From: Microbacterium testaceum StLB037
Lineage (GTDB): Bacteria > Actinomycetota > Actinomycetes > Actinomycetales > Microbacteriaceae
Assembly (NCBI RefSeq): GCF_008763945.1
Contig: NZ_VTQH01000001.1
Coordinates: 271,441-335,440 of the forward strand
Direction: 5' to 3'
Length of the DNA: 64,000 nucleotides
Shown piece by piece: positions 46,356 through 55,438 of the stretch (its first letter is position 1; each line of letters begins with the position of its first letter). Under the pieces are notes generated by a model. It was not told the DNA's origin, searched no databases, and saw nothing but the letters and a program-made list of their open reading frames with translations. Position numbers and translations under genes: made by a program.

Positions 46356-46431
46356 GAGACTTCCGACGCTATCGGAACAAAAGCCGAACGCCGGCGGTCC
46401 AATCCGCTTCGCGCGGACCGCGGTGGCCGGG

Positions 46432-47583
46432 TCAGGCCGTGATGACCTGCGCGGTGCCGGTGGCGGCGTCGGGCCCCATCTCGTCGGCGAGGCGGTTCGC
46501 CTCTTCGATGAGGGTCTGCACGATCTCGGACTCGGGCACGGTCTTGATGACCTGACCCTTGACGAAGATCTGTCCCTTGCCATTGCCCGAGGCGACCCCC
46601 AGGTCGGCGTCGCGCGCCTCGCCGGGACCGTTGACGACGCAGCCCATGACGGCCACGCGCAGCGGAACGGTCATGTCCTTCAGGCCCTCGGTGACGTCGT
46701 CGGCGAGCGTGTAGACGTCGACCTGCGCACGCCCGCACGAGGGGCACGAGACGATCTCGAGCTTGCGCTCGCGCAGGTTGAGCGACTGCAGGATCTGGTG
46801 GCCCACCTTGACCTCTTCGGCCGGCGGAGCCGACAGCGAGACGCGGATGGTGTCGCCGATGCCCTCCGAGAGCAGGATGCCGAAGGCCGTGGCGCTCTTG
46901 ATCGTGCCCTGGAACGCGGGCCCGGCCTCGGTCACGCCGAGGTGAAGCGGCCAGTCGCCCCGCTCCGCGAGCTGGCGGTAGGCCTTCACCATGACGATCG
47001 GGTCGTTGTGCTTGACCGAGATCTTGAAATCGTGGAAGTCGTGCTCCTCGAACAGCGAGGCCTCCCACACGGCGCTCTCCACGAGCGCCTCGGGCGTGGC
47101 CTTGCCGTACTTCTCGAGCAGGCGACGATCGAGCGACCCGGCGTTGACGCCGATGCGGAGCGAGACGCCGGCGTCCTTCGCCGCCTTGGCGATCGCGCCG
47201 ACCTGGTCGTCGAACTTGCGGATGTTGCCCGGGTTCACGCGCACCGCGCCGCAGCCGGCGTCGATCGCCTGGAAGACGTACTTCGGCTGGAAGTGGATGT
47301 CGGCGATGACCGGGATCTGGCTCTTCTTGGCGATGATGTGCAGCACGTCGGCGTCGTCCTGCGACGGCACCGCGACGCGGACGATCTCGCACCCGGATGC
47401 CGTGAGCTCGGCGATCTGCTGAAGAGTGGCGTTGATGTTGGTCGTGGGCGTCGTGGTCATCGACTGGACGCTCACGGGGGCATCGCCGCCCACGAGGACC
47501 TTGCCGACGCGGATCTGGCGGGTCTTGCGACGGGGCGCGAGGGTCTCCGGCACGCGGGGCATTCCGAGGTTCACTGCAGGCAC
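46432..47583 (-). CDS. ispG: 4-hydroxy-3-methylbut-2-enyl diphosphate synthase
   Basis: 383-aa 4Fe-4S enzyme of the MEP isoprenoid pathway. N-terminal TIM-barrel: [48 protein letters not shown]. The C-terminal iron-sulfur ligands are in [12 protein letters not shown] and [17 protein letters not shown] at 47583 follows TAGGCT by about 6-7 nt (leaderless). Together with rseP and dxr it forms the usual dxr-rseP-ispG group, here interrupted. Confidence 0.96.
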   Translation of the reverse strand: MPAVNLGMPRVPETLAPRRKTRQIRVGKVLVGGDAPVSVQSMTTTPTTNINATLQQIAELTASGCEIVRVAVPSQDDADVLHIIAKKSQIPVIADIHFQPKYVFQAIDAGCGAVRVNPGNIRKFDDQVGAIAKAAKDAGVSLRIGVNAGSLDRRLLEKYGKATPEALVESAVWEASLFEEHDFHDFKISVKHNDPIVMVKAYRQLAERGDWPLHLGVTEAGPAFQGTIKSATAFGILLSEGIGDTIRVSLSAPPAEEVKVGHQILQSLNLRERKLEIVSCPSCGRAQVDVYTLADDVTEGLKDMTVPLRVAVMGCVVNGPGEARDADLGVASGNGKGQIFVKGQVIKTVPESEIVQTLIEEANRLADEMGPDAATGTAQVITA

Positions 47584-47658
47584 GGCCTCAGCCTACGCCG
47601 CCCGCGCCGCACGGCGGCTGAACCGGCGCCGAGAGGGCGCTGTGGTAGGTTCGGCGCC

Positions 47659-47694
47659 ATGCGCGTTCACACATCCTGGTGGCCCACCGTCTAG
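47659..47694 (+). CDS. trpL: Tryptophan leader peptide MRVHTSWWPTV
   Basis: An 11-codon reading frame, ATG at 47659 and TAG at 47692, with tandem Trp codons (TGGTGG). The start is 7-8 nt after a TAGGTT box, so the leader mRNA itself is probably leaderless. It is followed at once by mutually exclusive hairpins and the anthranilate synthase gene, so stalling at the Trp codons when tRNA-Trp is uncharged would set transcription. Confidence 0.9.
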   Translation: MRVHTSWWPTV

Positions 47695-47745
47695 GCGGTG
47701 CGCGCATGCAACAGACCGCCCTCCCCCTGGGGAAACCGGGCGGTC
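47685..47745 (+). promoter_or_regulatory. Transcription attenuator of the anthranilate synthase gene
   Basis: Alternate pairings are readable. Segment 1 (CACCG, 47685-47689) pairs with 2 (CGGTG, 47696-47700). Segment 2 (GGCGGT, 47694-47699) pairs with 3 (ACCGCC, 47715-47720) as antiterminator. Segment 3 (GACCGCCC, 47714-47721) pairs with 4 (GGGCGGTC, 47738-47745) as terminator, followed by TTCGTGTTT. Confidence 0.88.
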
Positions 47746-47803
47746 TTCGTGTTTCGGCGGCCGCAGGGGACTCCCCGCTCAGCACAGACGGAAAGACTTC
47801 TCG

Positions 47804-49738
47804 ATGACCGTGCTCGACCCCTCCCCCCTGTTCGCGGACCTCGTCGCGGGCTCCGCCCCCTTCGCTCTCATCGCCCGTGACGGGGCGACCGTCGAGGTGC
47901 TCACCGGAGACGTCGTCGACGTGGAGCTACTCGCCGACATCCCCCTGACCGACGCCGACGGAGTGGCGCGCGAGGTGCTCGCCCTGGTGCCGTACCGCCA
48001 GGTGCGCGAGCGCGGTTTCGTCTGCCACGACGACGGGGCACCGCTGAGATGCCTGGTGATCGAGGACCGCGTGGCCGTGCCGCGGGCGGAGGCTCTGGCA
48101 TCCCTCCCCTCCTCCCCCGTCCCCCTCGTCGACGCCGGGTTCGACATCAGCGACGAGGACTACGCCGACATCGTGCGCCGCGTGATCGCCGAGGAGATCG
48201 GCCGCGGCGAGGGTGCGAACTTCGTCATCCGCCGCGACTTCGTCGCCGGGGTCGACGTCGATCCCCGCACCGCCGCCCTGACGTGGTTCCGCGCGCTGCT
48301 GGAGCACGAGAAGGGCGCGTACTGGACCTTCGCCGTCGTGACCGACGACCACATCGCCGTCGGCGCGAGCCCCGAGGCGCACGTGAGCGCGAAGGACGGC
48401 ATCGTCACGATGAATCCCATCTCGGGCACCTTCCGCCACCCGGCGGGAGGTGCGACCGCCGAGACCCTCGCCGAGTTCCTGCGCTCGACCAAAGAGACCG
48501 AGGAGCTCTTCATGGTCGTCGACGAGGAGCTGAAGATGATGAGCGCCGTCTGCAGCGACGGCGGACGCATCACCGGACCGCACCTGAAAGAGATGTCGCG
48601 CCTCACGCACACCGAGTACATGCTGCGCGGCTCGAGCGAGCTCGACCCCCGCGACATCCTGCGCGAGACGATGTTCGCCCCCACGGTCACCGGCTCTCCT
48701 ATGCAGAACGCGTGCACGGTCATCGCCCGGCACGAGAGCGTTCCGCGCGGCTACTACTCCGGGGTTGCGGCCCTGTTCACCCCGAACGGCTCGACCGAGG
48801 GGCCCACGCATGACCTCGACGCGCCCATCCTCATCCGCACCGCCTACCTGGTCGACGGGCGCCTGCGCGTCCCCGTCGGAGCGACGCTCGTGCGCCACTC
48901 CGACCCCGACGGCGAGGTGGGCGAGACCCACGGCAAAGCCGCCGGCGTGCTCGGCGCCATCGGGGCGATCCCCCGCGACGTCCCGGCCGCACCCGCCGCG
49001 AGCGACCCCGACGCCCCCGCCGCCCCGCGTCGCCCGCTCGCCGAGGATCCCGCGATCGCCGAGCTGCTGGCATCCCGCAACGATCGTCTGGCACCCTTCT
49101 GGATGAACCCGCAGGACCCCGACGGATCGGGCCCGTTCGCGGGACGCACGGCTCTGGTGGTGGATGCCGAGGACCGCTTCACCACGATGCTCGCCCATCA
49201 GCTGCGCCACCTCGGTCTCGACACCCGGATCGTGCACTGGTCCGAGGCGACGGATGCCGAGATCGACGCGGCCGATCTCGTGGTCTCGGGTCCCGGGCCC
49301 GGCGACCCCCGCGACGACAGCCCGCGGATGAGCGCGATGCGCCATGTCGTCGGACGCCGCACCGCGCGTCGCGATCCGCTTCTCGCGGTGTGCCTGAGCC
49401 ACCAGATCCTGGCCGACTCGCTCGGCATCGAGCTCATGCCGCTCGATCGGCCCCACCAGGGTCTTCAGAAGAGCGTCGACGTGTTCGGCGAGGACGCGTC
49501 GATCGGGTTCTACAACACCTTCACCGCGCGCGTGAATCCGGGCGACCGTCGGGGGATCTTCTACGGTCCCGACGCACCCGTCACCGACCTCGAGATCGAC
49601 GTCGCGGCCGACCCCGTGACCGGCGACGTCTACGCCCTGCGCGGGCCGGGCTTCGCCAGCGTGCAGGGGCACCTCGAGTCGATCCTGTCGCGCGACGGCA
49701 TGCGCACGCTGGAGCGGCTGATCGCCCACGCGCTCTAG
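47804..49738 (+). CDS. Fused anthranilate synthase (TrpE-TrpG / PhzE-like)
   Basis: 644-aa protein joining a chorismate-binding domain (residues about 1-430) and a class I glutamine amidotransferase (about 440-640). The synthase part shows RGEGANFVIRRDF, MNPISGTFRHPAGG, FMVVDEELKMMSAVC, and GSPMQNACTVIARHE. The amidotransferase Cys is in LAVCLSHQILADSLG and the His in QGHLESIL. Such fused forms occur in Streptomyces under trp attenuation and in phenazine clusters (PhzE). The trp leader argues for tryptophan supply. The ATG at 47804 is 109 bp after the leader stop. No other trp genes are in the window. Confidence 0.92.
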   Translation: MTVLDPSPLFADLVAGSAPFALIARDGATVEVLTGDVVDVELLADIPLTDADGVAREVLALVPYRQVRERGFVCHDDGAPLRCLVIEDRVAVPRAEALASLPSSPVPLVDAGFDISDEDYADIVRRVIAEEIGRGEGANFVIRRDFVAGVDVDPRTAALTWFRALLEHEKGAYWTFAVVTDDHIAVGASPEAHVSAKDGIVTMNPISGTFRHPAGGATAETLAEFLRSTKETEELFMVVDEELKMMSAVCSDGGRITGPHLKEMSRLTHTEYMLRGSSELDPRDILRETMFAPTVTGSPMQNACTVIARHESVPRGYYSGVAALFTPNGSTEGPTHDLDAPILIRTAYLVDGRLRVPVGATLVRHSDPDGEVGETHGKAAGVLGAIGAIPRDVPAAPAASDPDAPAAPRRPLAEDPAIAELLASRNDRLAPFWMNPQDPDGSGPFAGRTALVVDAEDRFTTMLAHQLRHLGLDTRIVHWSEATDAEIDAADLVVSGPGPGDPRDDSPRMSAMRHVVGRRTARRDPLLAVCLSHQILADSLGIELMPLDRPHQGLQKSVDVFGEDASIGFYNTFTARVNPGDRRGIFYGPDAPVTDLEIDVAADPVTGDVYALRGPGFASVQGHLESILSRDGMRTLERLIAHAL

Positions 49739-49773
49739 GCACGGTGCGGCTCGACGGAGAGCCGGGTGCGCGC

Positions 49774-49877
49774 GACCGCGTGCCGGACTCCGGCGTTCCG
49801 GGGCCATCGGCCCGTTCCGAGGCGCTGCGACAGCGGGAAACGCGTATCCGGTCCGGAGCCCGGCACGCCCCGCGGTC
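49774..49877. repeat. 104-bp imperfect palindrome between convergent genes
   Basis: GACCGC-GTGCCGGACTCCGG (49774-49793) pairs with 49853-49877 with one mismatch and a 5-nt insertion. The interior forms further stems (GCGCTG/CAGCG). It lies between the trp synthase and rseP stops, so it may end transcription from both sides. Confidence 0.65.
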
Positions 49878-49948
49878 CGCGGAGCCCAGCTGGCGCTTAC
49901 GGGCACGGCGGCTCGGCGAGCGCGCATCGGGCGTGTCGATCCGCCCGG

Positions 49949-51265
49949 CTAGAGCAGCTGGACCGGGTTGACGACGTCGGCGAGGAACAGCACGCCGCCC
50001 GTCGCCACGAGCAGGATCACGACGACGAAGGTCACGGGCACGAGCTTCGTGGCATCCACGGGGCGCGCGACGGTGCCCCGCAGGCGCGCGATCCAGCGCT
50101 TGACTCCGTCCCACAGCGCCACGACGACGTGACCGCCGTCGAGCGGCAGCAGCGGGATGAGATTGAAGACGAACAGGGCGACGTTGAGGCCGCCCAGCAA
50201 CGTGATGATGGTGCGCACGCGATCGAGGATCGGTGCGTCGACGGCGGCGATGTCGCCCGCGAGCCGGCCCGCACCGACCACGCTCATGGGACTGTTCGCA
50301 TCACGCGGCTGGCCGTTGAGCGTGTCGGCGACCACGTCGTAGATGCGCGCCGGGAACTGCGACACGATCTGGGCGACGGTGCCGATGTACTGCCCCGTCG
50401 CTTCCAGGCTCGTTCCGATCGGCTGGGGCACGAGCGCGCTCTGCGGGCTGATGCCGGCGAACCCGACGGTTTCGTACTCGGTAGCGCCCGACGCGTCGAC
50501 GACCGGGCGGCCGTTCGCGTCGGTGACGGCGCGATCGGTCGTCGCGGGGGTGAACTGGACGGTGCGGTCGGTCCCGTCCCGGTTGACGACCACTGACAGT
50601 TGCTTTCCGGGCGAGCGCTGGATGATCGCCGCGGCCTCGGCGAACGTCGACACGGGCGTGCCGTCGATCGAGACGAAACGATCACCGGGCTGGATGCCGG
50701 CGGCGGCAGCGGGGGCGACCGGATCGCTGGACGTGCACTCGGTGCGCCCCTCGCTCGCGGGGATCACGCATTGCGAGACCGAGGCGACGGTCGTCGTCCC
50801 CTGTGGGATGCCGATCCCGCTCAGCGCGATGGCGAACAGCACCACCGCGAGGACGAGGTTCATCACGGGACCGCCGAGCATGATGATGATCCGCTTGTAG
50901 ACGGGCAGCTTGTAGAACACGCGGTCGTCGGCGGCGATCAGGGTCTCGGCGTTCGCGTCGCGGGCGTCCTGCACCATGGTGGCGAAGAACCGAGAACGCT
51001 TGGTTCCGGGTTTCGCGTCCTCCGGAGCGGGCGGATACATGCCCGCCATGGAGATGAACCCGCCGAGCGGCAGCACCTTGACGCCGTACTCCGTCTCGCC
51101 GATCCGCTTGGACCAGAGCGTGGGCCCGAAGCCGATCATGTACTGGCCGACACGCACGCCGAAGAGCTTGGCGGGCAGGAGGTGCCCGACCTCGTGCAGC
51201 GCGATCGAGACGGCCAAGCCGAGCACGAGCACGACGACGCCGATGAGGAACGCGATCGCAGTCAC
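49949..51265 (-). CDS. rseP: Site-2 zinc protease RseP/Rip1 (M50)
   Basis: 438-aa intramembrane protease that cleaves anti-sigma factors or other membrane substrates. HEVGH is in the first helix (SIALHEVGHLLPAKLFGV), a PDZ domain lies in the middle (GIQPGDRFVSIDGTPV), and LLPLDGGHVV provides the second zinc site. Four hydrophobic segments. GTG at 51265 is about 6 nt after TATCGT (leaderless). It could act on anti-sigma-like partners such as the one at 42330; that is speculation. Mycobacterial Rip1 is similarly placed beside dxr and ispG. Confidence 0.94.
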   Translation of the reverse strand: MTAIAFLIGVVVLVLGLAVSIALHEVGHLLPAKLFGVRVGQYMIGFGPTLWSKRIGETEYGVKVLPLGGFISMAGMYPPAPEDAKPGTKRSRFFATMVQDARDANAETLIAADDRVFYKLPVYKRIIIMLGGPVMNLVLAVVLFAIALSGIGIPQGTTTVASVSQCVIPASEGRTECTSSDPVAPAAAAGIQPGDRFVSIDGTPVSTFAEAAAIIQRSPGKQLSVVVNRDGTDRTVQFTPATTDRAVTDANGRPVVDASGATEYETVGFAGISPQSALVPQPIGTSLEATGQYIGTVAQIVSQFPARIYDVVADTLNGQPRDANSPMSVVGAGRLAGDIAAVDAPILDRVRTIITLLGGLNVALFVFNLIPLLPLDGGHVVVALWDGVKRWIARLRGTVARPVDATKLVPVTFVVVILLVATGGVLFLADVVNPVQLL

Positions 51266-51352
51266 CCGCCGACGATACCGCCGCTCGGCTTTGAACCGCC
51301 CGTGCGGCCCCGATGCGGTGTCTGTGCGACCCCGGGTGAGACAATGGACTCG

Positions 51353-53017
51353 ATGTCCTCCGCCGCACCCTCGAACCTGCCGCCCGTCCTCCGACCGGAG
51401 AACCCGCCGCGTCGCGACCTCGCCGAACTCGCCCGACGCTACGGCGTGCGCACCGTGGGCGAAGTCGACGGGACGACTCTCACCGGTATCACGCTGGCCA
51501 CCGCCGACCTGCGGGCGGGCGAGGCCTTCGTCGCCATCCGGGGCGTGAATCGCCACGGCGCCGAGTTCGCTCCGACCGCGGCCGAACGCGGCGCGGTCGC
51601 CGTCATCACCGACGCCGCGGGGGCGGAGATCGCCGGTCCCACGGGTCTGCCGATCGTCGTCGTCGACGACCCCCGAGCGCTGCTGGGCGACCTGTCGGCC
51701 TGGGTCTACGGCACCGGCCCCGACGACGATCTCCCCCAGCTGCTGGCGACCACCGGCACCAACGGCAAGACGAGCGTCTCGCATCTGCTCGAGGGCATCC
51801 TCGGCCAGCTCGGCGTCGTCACCGGTCTGTCGTCGACCGCCGAACGTCACATCGCGGGCGAGGTCATCGTCTCGCGGCTGACCACCCCCGAGGCCTCCGA
51901 GTTCCACGCCCTCCTGGCGCTCATGCGCGAGCGCGGCGTGCAGGCGGTCGCGGTCGAGGTGAGCGCCCAGGCCCTCACGCGTCACCGCGTCGACGGACTC
52001 GTCTTCGACGTCGCGGGCTTCACGAACCTCACCCACGACCACCTCGACGACTACGCCGACATGCGCGAGTACTTCGAGGCGAAGCTCCCCCTCTTCCGCC
52101 CCGACCGCGCCCGTCGCGGCGTCGTGTGCCTCGACTCCGCCTCGGGCGCCGAAATCGCCGCGCGCGCCGAAATCCCCGTCGTCACCATCGCCACACCGGC
52201 GATCAGCGAGAACGCCGCCGCCGCGGCATCCGCCGACTGGACCGTCGAGATCGTCGACGAGCGCCAGGAGGGGACCGAGTTCACCCTCAGCGACGGCAAG
52301 GGGCGCTCGCTCACGACGGTCGTCCCGGTCATCGGTCGGCACATGGCCGCCAACGCCGGTCTCGCGATCGTGATGCTGCTCGAGACCGGGTACACCTGGG
52401 AGCACCTCTACAGCACCCTCGACGGCTCTCACATCGAGGCGTCCCTGCCCGGCCGCACGCAGCTCGTGTCGGGTTCCGAGGGCCCCGCGGTCTACGTCGA
52501 CTTCGGTCACTCCCCCGACGCGTTCGAGAAGACGCTCGCCGCGGTCCGGCGCGTCACGCCCGGCACGGTCGTGATGGTCTTCGGCGCTGACGGCGACCGC
52601 GACGCCACCAAGCGCCTCGACATGGGCCGCACGGCGGTCGAGGGCAGCGACATCCTCGTCGTGACCGACCACCACCCCCGTCACGAGAATCCGGATGCCA
52701 TTCGCGAGGTGCTCGTCGAGGGCGCGCGCCGCGCACGGCCCGACGCGCAGATCCTCGAGTTCACCCCGCCCGAGCGCGCCATCCTCGAGGCCGTGAAGCT
52801 GGTCGGCGAAGGAGACGCGATCCTGTGGGCCGGCCCCGGCCATCAGGACTACCGCGATATCCGCGGCGTCCGCACGCCCTATTCGGCGCGCGAGCTGTCG
52901 CGTCGGGCGCTGCGCGCGGCGGGCTGGCCCGTGCCCGCCCCGCAGTGGCCCGTGCCGTACCCGGCCGACAGCACCCCGTCGTCCGACCCCGAGCGTCCGG
53001 TCGACTTCCCGGCCTGA
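51353..53017 (+). CDS. MurE-like Mur ligase
   Basis: 554-aa ATP-dependent amide ligase. P-loop ATTGTNGKTSVSH near residue 140, the central motif MREYFEAKLPLF with the carbamylated-Lys region, and C-terminal FGADGDRDATKRLDMGRTA. Where DAP-adding MurE has TDDNPR, this protein reads TDHHPR. Microbacteria use Lys, Orn or homoserine at position 3 (B-type wall), so a different amino-acid substrate is possible. It inserts between rseP and dxr on the other strand. ATG at 51353 (an ATG at 51344 is also possible). Confidence 0.9.
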   Translation: MSSAAPSNLPPVLRPENPPRRDLAELARRYGVRTVGEVDGTTLTGITLATADLRAGEAFVAIRGVNRHGAEFAPTAAERGAVAVITDAAGAEIAGPTGLPIVVVDDPRALLGDLSAWVYGTGPDDDLPQLLATTGTNGKTSVSHLLEGILGQLGVVTGLSSTAERHIAGEVIVSRLTTPEASEFHALLALMRERGVQAVAVEVSAQALTRHRVDGLVFDVAGFTNLTHDHLDDYADMREYFEAKLPLFRPDRARRGVVCLDSASGAEIAARAEIPVVTIATPAISENAAAAASADWTVEIVDERQEGTEFTLSDGKGRSLTTVVPVIGRHMAANAGLAIVMLLETGYTWEHLYSTLDGSHIEASLPGRTQLVSGSEGPAVYVDFGHSPDAFEKTLAAVRRVTPGTVVMVFGADGDRDATKRLDMGRTAVEGSDILVVTDHHPRHENPDAIREVLVEGARRARPDAQILEFTPPERAILEAVKLVGEGDAILWAGPGHQDYRDIRGVRTPYSARELSRRALRAAGWPVPAPQWPVPYPADSTPSSDPERPVDFPA

Positions 53018-53060
53018 GTCCGGTCGGGTCGACGCGTTCGGCCGCGGCGCGCTCCGGCGT

Positions 53061-53139
53061 GCCGCACAACTCCTGCACTTCCGGGTTGCGGTCGCCGCTG
53101 TGGGGCGGACCGGGCCGGGTGGTGCAGGAGTTCTGCCGC
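53061..53139. repeat. Intergenic palindrome between MurE-like gene and dxr
   Basis: GCCGCACAACTCCTGCAC (53061-53078) pairs with 53122-53139 at 16 of 18 positions, including an 11-bp perfect core. The interior is GC-rich and may fold again. Confidence 0.7.
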
Positions 53140-53140
53140 C

Positions 53141-53189
53141 GCCGGGCTCAGGCGCGCGCCGGGCTCAGTCCGCCGCCCGCCGGGCTCAG
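53141..53189. repeat. Three direct GCCGGGCTCAG repeats, last one over the dxr stop
   Basis: Copies at 53141-53151, 53158-53168 and 53179-53189. The third overlaps the dxr stop codon (53186-53188). The word is similar to other intergenic CTCAG elements in the window. Confidence 0.6.
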
Positions 53190-54268
53190 GCCGCGGCGAT
53201 GATCTCGTCGGCCGTGCGGCGCGCCCAGGCCTCGGCCGCGGCGAGGGACTCGCGCGTGAGCGCCGCGGGCGGCTCGTGGCGGTCGACGACGCGCGCGATG
53301 AGCTCGACGATCTCGAGGAAGCCCAGTCGCCCCTCGTGGAACGCGTCGACGGCCTGCTCGTTCGCCGCGTTGAAGACGGCCGGGTACGTAGCTCCCGCGC
53401 GCCCGACCTCTTTGGCCAGGGCAACGGATCCGAACGCCTTCTCATCGAGCGGCTCGAAGGTCCACTGCGAGGCGCGCGTCCAATCCAGCGGCGCGCCCAC
53501 GCCCGAGATGCGGTGCGGCCAGTCGAGGCCGAGCGAGATCGGCAGGCGCATGTCGGGCGGCGAGGCCTGCGCGATCGTCGACCCGTCGACGAACTCGACC
53601 ATGGAGTGCACGATCGACTGCGGGTGCACGGTCACCGCGATGCGGTCGTAGGGCACGTCGAACAGCAGGTGCGCCTCGATCACCTCGAGACCCTTGTTCA
53701 CCAGCGTGGCGGAGTTCGTCGTGACGACGCGGCCCATGTCCCAGGTGGGGTGGGCGAGGGCCTCGGCCGGGGTGACGTTCGCCAGCTCGTCCCTCGAGCG
53801 CCCCCGGAAGGGGCCTCCGGATGCCGTGAGCACCAGCCGTCGCACCTCACCGGCGTGACCCGAGCGCAGCGCCTGAGCAATCGCCGAGTGCTCGGAATCG
53901 ACCGGGACGATCTGGCCCGGAGCCGCGAGCGCGGTGACGAGCTCGCCACCGACGATCAGCGACTCCTTGTTGGCGAGGGCGAGGGTGCGCCCCGTCTCGA
54001 GAGCGGCGATCGTGGGGCCGAGCCCCACCGAACCGGTGATGCCGTTGAGCACCACGTCGGCCTCGACGTCGCGCACGAGCTGTTCCGCCTCGACCGCGCC
54101 GAGAGCGGTGTGCTCCACGCCGAAGGCCGCGGCCTGCGCCTCGACGCCGGCACGGTCGGTGCCGGCGGCCAGGCCGACGACCTCGAAGCGGTCGGCGTTG
54201 TTCGCGATGACGTCGAGCGCCTGCGTCCCAATCGAACCGGTGGAACCGAGGATGAGGACGCGGCGCAT
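53186..54268 (-). CDS. dxr: 1-deoxy-D-xylulose 5-phosphate reductoisomerase
   Basis: 360-aa NADPH enzyme of the MEP pathway. N-terminal Rossmann motif [31 protein letters not shown]; metal site [11 protein letters not shown]; and [15 protein letters not shown]. The ATG at 54268 follows a TAGGCT box by 7 nt. This box comes right after the stop of the upstream FKBP gene (TAAGTAGGCT), so dxr can be expressed leaderless from its own promoter as well as by read-through. Together with ispG it supplies isoprenoid precursors. Confidence 0.97.
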   Translation of the reverse strand: MRRVLILGSTGSIGTQALDVIANNADRFEVVGLAAGTDRAGVEAQAAAFGVEHTALGAVEAEQLVRDVEADVVLNGITGSVGLGPTIAALETGRTLALANKESLIVGGELVTALAAPGQIVPVDSEHSAIAQALRSGHAGEVRRLVLTASGGPFRGRSRDELANVTPAEALAHPTWDMGRVVTTNSATLVNKGLEVIEAHLLFDVPYDRIAVTVHPQSIVHSMVEFVDGSTIAQASPPDMRLPISLGLDWPHRISGVGAPLDWTRASQWTFEPLDEKAFGSVALAKEVGRAGATYPAVFNAANEQAVDAFHEGRLGFLEIVELIARVVDRHEPPAALTRESLAAAEAWARRTADEIIAAA

Positions 54269-54281
54269 GCCCTCAGCCTAC

Positions 54282-55274
54282 TTAGCCCGCCGTCTCGACG
54301 TGCTGGACGCCCAGGATGTCGACGACGAAAAACAGGGTCGAGTTGGCGGGGATGTCTCCCTGCGCCTGATCGCCGTAGCCCGCCGACGGCGGGATCACCA
54401 CGACGACCTGCGAGCCGACGGTCTGCCCCTCGAGCGCCTGACGGAACCCGTCGACGACCTGGTTGGTCACGAACTGCGCGGGGGTGCCGCGCTGCCAGCT
54501 CGAGTCGAAGACCTGACCGCTGTCGTAGAGCGCGCCGGTGTACTGCACGATGACCTGGTCGCCGGGGTTGACGGTTTCGCCCGAGCCCTGGCGCAGGTTC
54601 TCGATGCGCACCTCGGTGGGGGCTGCGGCGGTGGGCTTGGGAAGCATCTGCTTCCCGTCGGCGTCGGTGGTGGTCGTGGGCGCGCCGTTGTCGTCGAACG
54701 TCACCGTCGGCATGCCGTCGACGGGGGCGACCTCGGTGCCCTCGGCGCGGGTGGCCAGCTCCGAGATGGCGTCGGCGACGAGCACGAACGCGGGCGAGCC
54801 CTCGCCGAGCGTGCCCGCGGGGAACGACGAGACGGTGCGCGAGCCGAGCGGCACGCACTGGAGGGCGGCGCCGAAGATCTGCTGCGGGGAGATGAGGGTG
54901 TCCATGCCGTTGGGCGCGGTGTCGACCGTCTGCAGCTGCACTTCACCAGAGTCGGTGTAGATCAACGTGAAGCTCGCCTTGAGCACGTCCCCGGCCTCGA
55001 TCTTCTGGCCGGTGCCCTCGATGAGGGTCGTCCGCTGCAGCGCGGTGGGCGTGTATCCCTCGGGCAGGGTCACGGCCACCTTGTTCTGGAAGTCGCCCGA
55101 GACCGTGAGACCGTCGGGGGCCGGAGCATCGGCGAGCGCGCTCTGGCACTGGCTCGCGTCGGCCGTGCCGGTCGCATCGGGCGTCGACGCCTGATCGGGC
55201 GAGCCGGCGCACCCGGCCAGCAGCAGTGCCGCGGCGGCGACGACGGACAGGGAAGCGATCGGGCGGAAGCGCAC
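54282..55274 (-). CDS. FKBP-type isomerase lipoprotein, two FKBP-like domains
   Basis: 330-aa exported lipoprotein: signal with LLLAGC, then two FKBP-like parts. The N-terminal domain (about residues 60-190) is divergent. The C-terminal one (about 225-325) is canonical (VIVQYTGALYDSGQVFDSSW, VIPPSAGYGDQAQGDIP). It probably assists folding outside the membrane. GTG at 55274 has GAGAGG upstream. It ends 13 bp before the dxr start; a joint transcript is likely. Confidence 0.9.
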   Translation of the reverse strand: MRFRPIASLSVVAAAALLLAGCAGSPDQASTPDATGTADASQCQSALADAPAPDGLTVSGDFQNKVAVTLPEGYTPTALQRTTLIEGTGQKIEAGDVLKASFTLIYTDSGEVQLQTVDTAPNGMDTLISPQQIFGAALQCVPLGSRTVSSFPAGTLGEGSPAFVLVADAISELATRAEGTEVAPVDGMPTVTFDDNGAPTTTTDADGKQMLPKPTAAAPTEVRIENLRQGSGETVNPGDQVIVQYTGALYDSGQVFDSSWQRGTPAQFVTNQVVDGFRQALEGQTVGSQVVVVIPPSAGYGDQAQGDIPANSTLFFVVDILGVQHVETAG

Positions 55275-55370
55275 GGGTGACCTCTCGAGCGAAGACGGGG
55301 AAGCTCCATCCTCCCGCATCCTGCTTTGCCGCGGCTGAGAAGCACGTGCACACCCGCCCGATCGATACGC

Positions 55371-55417
55371 GCATGCCCGTGCGCGTACACGCGCGCACCA
55401 TGCGCGCCCGGGCATGC
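55371..55417. repeat. Palindrome in the divergent FKBP/plsC gap
   Basis: GCATGCCCG (55371-55379) and its exact complement (55409-55417) enclose a second, smaller stem (TGCGCG / CGCGCA). It lies upstream of both divergent genes, 21 nt before the plsC start. Confidence 0.55.
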
Positions 55418-55438
55418 GGCGGCGAGTAGCCTCGACGG

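Noticed and set aside
53141..53189. Short direct repeats as a CRISPR or attachment site
   Set aside because: Only three 11-bp copies with uneven spacing, no integrase or tRNA gene nearby.
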